Position numbers and translations under genes: made by a program. Positions 63,260-64,000 of a stretch of DNA of 64,000 bases are shown piece by piece. The notes under the pieces were generated by a model. That model worked only from the letters and a program-made list of their open reading frames with translations, ran no database searches and was not told the origin of the DNA. Each line of letters starts with the position of its first letter. The stretch's first letter is position 1. The DNA is from Gordonia polyisoprenivorans (lineage in GTDB: Bacteria > Actinomycetota > Actinomycetes > Mycobacteriales > Mycobacteriaceae): positions 3,844,001-3,908,000 of the forward strand of contig NZ_CP072203.1 in the NCBI RefSeq assembly GCF_017654315.1, given 5' to 3'.

Positions 63260-64000
63260 TCACTCGGCGCCGAGACCCAGATCCTCCAACGCACTTCGGG
63301 TCGTCGGGTCATCGGCGGTGATGGTCATTTCCGTCAGGTCGATCTCGTCGGCGTCGGCGAGCGCCCAGACGCGGGCAGCCAATGACGGCAGCAGGCGCAG
63401 CCTCGCGGGCGGCTCGGATACCGGCGACACCGTCAACGTGTTGCCGGCCTGCTCGATCCGCCAGTCGTCATTGTCGGCGATACGCAGCGAGTCGGCAGGG
63501 TCGAGAACACCGGACAGGTCGGCGCAGACGAACGTCGGCCGCTGCTGTGGCGGTGCGGCCAGAAGGTCTGTGGCCGTGCTGACGCCACTGAGTACCAGGA
63601 GACTGTCGAGGCCCACCGAATGCGCGCCTTGGATGTCGGTGTCGAGTCGATCCCCCACCACCAGCGGCGTATCTGCGCCACTGCGGTTGATGGCGTCGGC
63701 CATGAGCGGCGCGGCCGGTTTTCCGGCGACGAGCGGCTCCTGGCCGGTGGCATTGGCGACCGCCGCCACCAGGGACCCGTTGCCGACGAGTAAGCCTCGC
63801 TCGGACGGCAGCGTCGCATCGACGTTGGTGGCCACCCACAGTGCGCCCGCCCGGATCGCCAGAGCGGCCTCCGACAAGCTCTCCCACGACGTCTCCGGAG
63901 AAAAGCCCTGGATGACGGCGAGTGGACAATCGTCCGCGCTACGGGTCACCGCGATCCCGACCTCACGGACTTCCTGGGCGAGACCATCGGTACCGAGCAC
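63260..64000 (-). CDS. HAD-superfamily (IIA) hydrolase, C-terminal part
   Basis: The frame runs off the right edge; 246 residues are visible. It has the HAD-IIA pattern VIQGFSPETSWESLSEAALAIRAGALWVATNVDATLPSERGLLVGNGSLVAAV (cap domain). GKPAAPLMADAI follows, then VVGDRLDTDIQGAHSVGLDSLLVLSGV (motif IV with Asp pair). It is a phosphatase of unknown substrate, the Rv1692 counterpart (described there as a glycerol-3-phosphate phosphatase). The N-terminal catalytic Asp lies outside the window. Confidence 0.85.
   Translation of the reverse strand: MLGTDGLAQEVREVGIAVTRSADDCPLAVIQGFSPETSWESLSEAALAIRAGALWVATNVDATLPSERGLLVGNGSLVAAVANATGQEPLVAGKPAAPLMADAINRSGADTPLVVGDRLDTDIQGAHSVGLDSLLVLSGVSTATDLLAAPPQQRPTFVCADLSGVLDPADSLRIADNDDWRIEQAGNTLTVSPVSEPPARLRLLPSLAARVWALADADEIDLTEMTITADDPTTRSALEDLGLGAE

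Overview
The window is high-GC actinobacterial DNA, most likely from a mycolic-acid bacterium of the order Mycobacteriales, with Gordonia or a close relative as my best guess. The main evidence is the right-hand block (46.9-64.0 kb). On the minus strand it runs HAD hydrolase, small protein, tlyA, nadK, recN, steA, mctB/steB, pyrG, NUDIX, xerD, parA, scpA, scpB, rluB-like, cmk, der. This is the gene order I know from Mycobacterium tuberculosis Rv1692-Rv1713, without the Rv1702-Rv1707 insertion.

Layout. (1) 0-30.3 kb is ordinary accessory-metabolic chromosome: DUF503, mug, VOC, NYN, baeRF, poxB, DUF4185, shikimate dehydrogenase, NUDIX, tex, a membrane/BAAT fusion, LLM oxidoreductase, threonine aldolase, esterase, two SDRs, ALDH, a Zur-type CobW GTPase, Ddn-like and OsmC proteins, exonuclease III, DUF1684, and TetR-, MerR- and AraC-controlled units. 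Several genes are broken, mostly by apparent one-base losses in G/C runs. (2) 30.97-37.3 kb is an old genomic island. It starts inside a truncated GyrI-like domain and ends in a decayed tyrosine integrase and excisionase fragment. Its intact cargo is two unknown proteins, a small unknown protein, and a convergent DUF5131 (three-Cys motif) / TcmP pair. (3) 37,430-46,893 is a compact, apparently intact 9.46 kb prophage-like element in a tRNA-Pro(GGG) gene, with 43-bp direct repeats at its ends. (4) 46.9-64.0 kb is conserved housekeeping DNA.

The element in (3) is the most interesting system. It has an integrase and Cro/CI-type regulator on the plus strand. Divergently it carries an excisionase, a primase-ATPase, an iteron-like region, three overlapping small genes, a scaffold-like protein, an HK97-type major capsid protein, a small basic protein, two head-tail connector-like proteins and a tail-terminator-like protein, then a small HTH protein and an unknown cargo gene. 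I see no terminase, portal, protease, tail or lysis genes. This is the profile expected of a phage satellite that makes its own shell and borrows portal, packaging motor and tail from a helper. It resembles the phiRv1/phiRv2 elements of M. tuberculosis in size and layout. Two strong hairpins flank the capsid gene, and paired arm-type repeats flank the att core.

All family assignments come from reading sequence and motifs. No database search was run.
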